DNA of 5,990 bases from positions 1-5,990 of the forward strand of contig JARFQC010000153.1 in the NCBI GenBank assembly GCA_029287965.1, in the 5' to 3' direction. Below the pieces are notes generated by a model, which was given only the letters and a program-made list of their open reading frames with translations, was not told where the DNA came from and did not search any database. Made by a program: the position numbers and the translations under genes. Origin of the DNA: Arenicellales bacterium. GTDB taxonomy: Bacteria > Pseudomonadota > Gammaproteobacteria > BMS3Bbin11. This document shows, one piece after another, positions 4,131 through 5,990 of the stretch (the first letter of the stretch is position 1; the number at the start of each line of letters is the position of its first letter).

Positions 4131-5990
4131 TCAGGCAAAGCGTTCTTCACGCCAGGGGGTCCAGTCGATGCCAGCGGCGTTTGCCCCATACTCGACCAGC
4201 GCTTCCGATACACCCCGGTACGCCCCCAGCAAGCGGTAGAAGTTTTCCGCCTCCCGGTTGCTTAACTGCCCCTCGGGAGCCTTGTTCAGCGTATCCTTGA
4301 TACGCGATTCCAGGTGCACCACTAACCCATCGAGCCTGGTACGCAACATATCCTGCCCCCCGATGACAGGCTCCTCCGCCAGCCGCTGAAAGAATCCCTG
4401 TACCCCGAGGCGCCAGGCGCGAAATTCCTCGAGCAGTTCCTGCACCAGGAATTGTGCCTGCGGGATATCGCGTTCATCAAGCAGGAGTTGCATGCGGTAG
4501 GTCAGCGATTGCAGGCTGGTCACCAGTGCCTGCGCCTGTTCCGGCGTGGCACCGGACAGCACCCTGGTGTCCAGATGCGGAAGCCAGCTGCCAAGCTTGG
4601 ATGGCAGCGTCGCCACCTCTCGCTCATGAAACGCCTCCTTCCAGCGTTCCAGTCGCGTCGCCGCGTGCGCCGGATACCAGCGCATGGCCGATATCAGGTA
4701 CTCGCTGCTGCGAAAGTAGCGTCCAAGCAGTCGCAGGAATACCCGCTCCGGGCGGGGTGAAACCGGAATGTAGGCCGTGATCACCAGGATCAGCAAGAGC
4801 AGTATGAACGTCATGGCCGTATTGGCGACACTGAGGAAGTTATAGCTCTGCTCGTTGGAGATGGAAGCGATAACGACAAACGTTGCCAGCCCCGCAGCTC
4901 TGCCGATCATTTGCTGGGGATCGGCGTACAAATAGCCGATGACAAAAGTTACTGCGAAGATCAACAGACCGAGACCGGCGAAGCTCGATAGCTGTGGCAT
5001 GACGAAAATATACAGGACGGCGGCAAACAGAACGCTGGTGGCGACGGGTTTGAACAGCTTCGAGACGGGCACTTGCGGCAGGCTTGCAACGGCTATTCCC
5101 AGTCCGCCGGCAAAGGATACCAGGCCGGCGCCGCCGGGAATATCGTTGACGTAGATCAGGGCAAGCCAGGCCATCCATAATATGGCCATGTAGCGGACAA
5201 CGTTCGCCAGCCGATCCAGGTCCGGCAGGAATACTGCCGCCGGTGCACGTGGTGCTTCGATCGGGGCACTTGCTGTGCCGAATCCACTGAGTTCACTGAC
5301 CCCCTCGAACAGGGAGCGGGTCAGCTGATCCATGTGCAGCATGTTGGCGCGTGTAACCACAAGGGCAGCCAGTTGGAAATGGGACAAGTTCCCGACTGCG
5401 TTATTGTCCAACGACAGATCCACAGAAAGCGGCACCTGCCCGGGGGCAGTGCCCGCCAGCATGTTACCGATCTGCACCATACGCGCGTCGAGTTCGGCAC
5501 CAAAGGCCTCAATACCAGGCAGCATGCGCTGCAGATCCAGTGTTTGCACCTCGGCAAAGCTCTCACGCCAGCGCGCCATGGTCTGCATCAGTTCCATTGC
5601 CTGCCGTTGATAACGCCGCCACTGTCGCCTTGATTCCCATACCTCCTGGCTGTCAGTCTCCGCCGCATCCAGCAACTGGTCGAACCGGGTCTTTGCCTGG
5701 GCCTGCTGCGCAGCCAGGCGCCGGGCCTCCTGCTCGCCCCCCTGCCCGCTCATCAAACCGAGATAAGCCTGGTACAACTGGCGCTGAATAGAGGCCAGGT
5801 CAGTGGCGGCGGCATTGAACCCGGCACGGCTGCTGCTGGGCCAGAGAAAAATCGCCACCAGGCTGTAAACCAGGATGCCCAGCCCGGTTTCCTGGGCGCG
5901 CAACGTGGCGGTATTGAAGGCGTTGATCGGGTCTGGACCGGCATCCATACAAATAATCACGGTTACAAAGGCGGCCACCTGCCAGAAGTA
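4131..5990 (-). CDS. FUSC-family inner-membrane exporter, AaeB/fusaric acid resistance type (5' end beyond window)
   Basis: Inner-membrane pump component of the exporter. The 619 visible residues begin inside the first membrane domain (YFWQVAAFVTVIICMDAG), and the frame is open to the window edge, so the N-terminus, probably about 100 residues with several helices, is missing. Visible parts in order are: the last helices of the first membrane bundle (to about residue 52, ending VAIFLWPSSSRAGF); a long soluble helical region (about 55-245) rich in Gln, Arg and Glu; a second membrane bundle of about five or six helices (about 262-408), including NDIPGGAGLVSFAGGLGIA and FVIGYLYADPQQ; and a C-terminal soluble helical domain (about 415-619). 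This duplicated membrane-plus-soluble layout is that of FUSC proteins such as AaeB and YccS-like proteins. By family it would drive export of aromatic or other organic acids, perhaps by proton antiport; the substrate here is unknown. It stops with TGA at 4131-4133, 16 nt before the AaeX-like gene. The operon promoter is upstream, outside the window. Confidence 0.9.
   Translation of the reverse strand, partial: YFWQVAAFVTVIICMDAGPDPINAFNTATLRAQETGLGILVYSLVAIFLWPSSSRAGFNAAATDLASIQRQLYQAYLGLMSGQGGEQEARRLAAQQAQAKTRFDQLLDAAETDSQEVWESRRQWRRYQRQAMELMQTMARWRESFAEVQTLDLQRMLPGIEAFGAELDARMVQIGNMLAGTAPGQVPLSVDLSLDNNAVGNLSHFQLAALVVTRANMLHMDQLTRSLFEGVSELSGFGTASAPIEAPRAPAAVFLPDLDRLANVVRYMAILWMAWLALIYVNDIPGGAGLVSFAGGLGIAVASLPQVPVSKLFKPVATSVLFAAVLYIFVMPQLSSFAGLGLLIFAVTFVIGYLYADPQQMIGRAAGLATFVVIASISNEQSYNFLSVANTAMTFILLLLILVITAYIPVSPRPERVFLRLLGRYFRSSEYLISAMRWYPAHAATRLERWKEAFHEREVATLPSKLGSWLPHLDTRVLSGATPEQAQALVTSLQSLTYRMQLLLDERDIPQAQFLVQELLEEFRAWRLGVQGFFQRLAEEPVIGGQDMLRTRLDGLVVHLESRIKDTLNKAPEGQLSNREAENFYRLLGAYRGVSEALVEYGANAAGIDWTPWREERFA

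Noticed and set aside
1..5990. CRISPR arrays, tRNA or rRNA genes, transposase genes and insertion-sequence ends
   Set aside because: Looked for and not seen: no regularly spaced repeats, no cloverleaf-like sequences, no mobile-element proteins or terminal inverted repeats.

Overview
The window looks like a GC-moderate (high-50s % in genes, by eye) gammaproteobacterial chromosome segment. The taxon is inferred only from protein style and codon use; no rRNA or marker gene is present. Every gene I can support lies on the minus strand, so the biological reading direction is from the right edge to the left edge.

Right to left, positions 5990 to 1264 hold a compact four-gene export operon of the AaeXAB / fusaric-acid-resistance type. 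It contains a FUSC-family inner-membrane pump (5' end cut off by the window edge), a 71-residue DUF1656/AaeX-like membrane protein, a HlyD/EmrA/AaeA-type periplasmic adaptor, and a NodT-family outer-membrane lipoprotein channel. Gaps are 16, 3 and 10 nt, so the genes are almost certainly co-transcribed and partly translationally coupled. Together they supply all three layers of a tripartite exporter; the likely substrates are aromatic or organic acids, by analogy with AaeAB and fusaric acid pumps. The operon promoter and any LysR-type regulator would lie beyond the right edge.

Forty-two nt after the NodT gene comes a small two-TM-pore K+-channel-like protein (1221 to 781) with a strong ribosome binding site. 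It may be the fifth gene of the same transcript.

Positions 263 to 780 are a 518-nt AT-rich intergenic stretch with no convincing gene. It contains weak hairpins just after the channel stop codon and a good TATAAT box on the minus strand (510 to 515) set among three small palindromes. A possible long leader (about 240 nt), carrying a 9-bp direct repeat, then runs to a guanine deaminase gene. Only the first 87 codons of that gene (262 to 1) are in the window; they end in the HVH metal-binding motif of amidohydrolases.

I do not see a clearly new biological system. The points most worth following up are the link of a K+-channel gene to an efflux operon, the palindrome-rich promoter and long leader before guanine deaminase, and the in-frame single amber codon separating the AaeX-like and adaptor genes.
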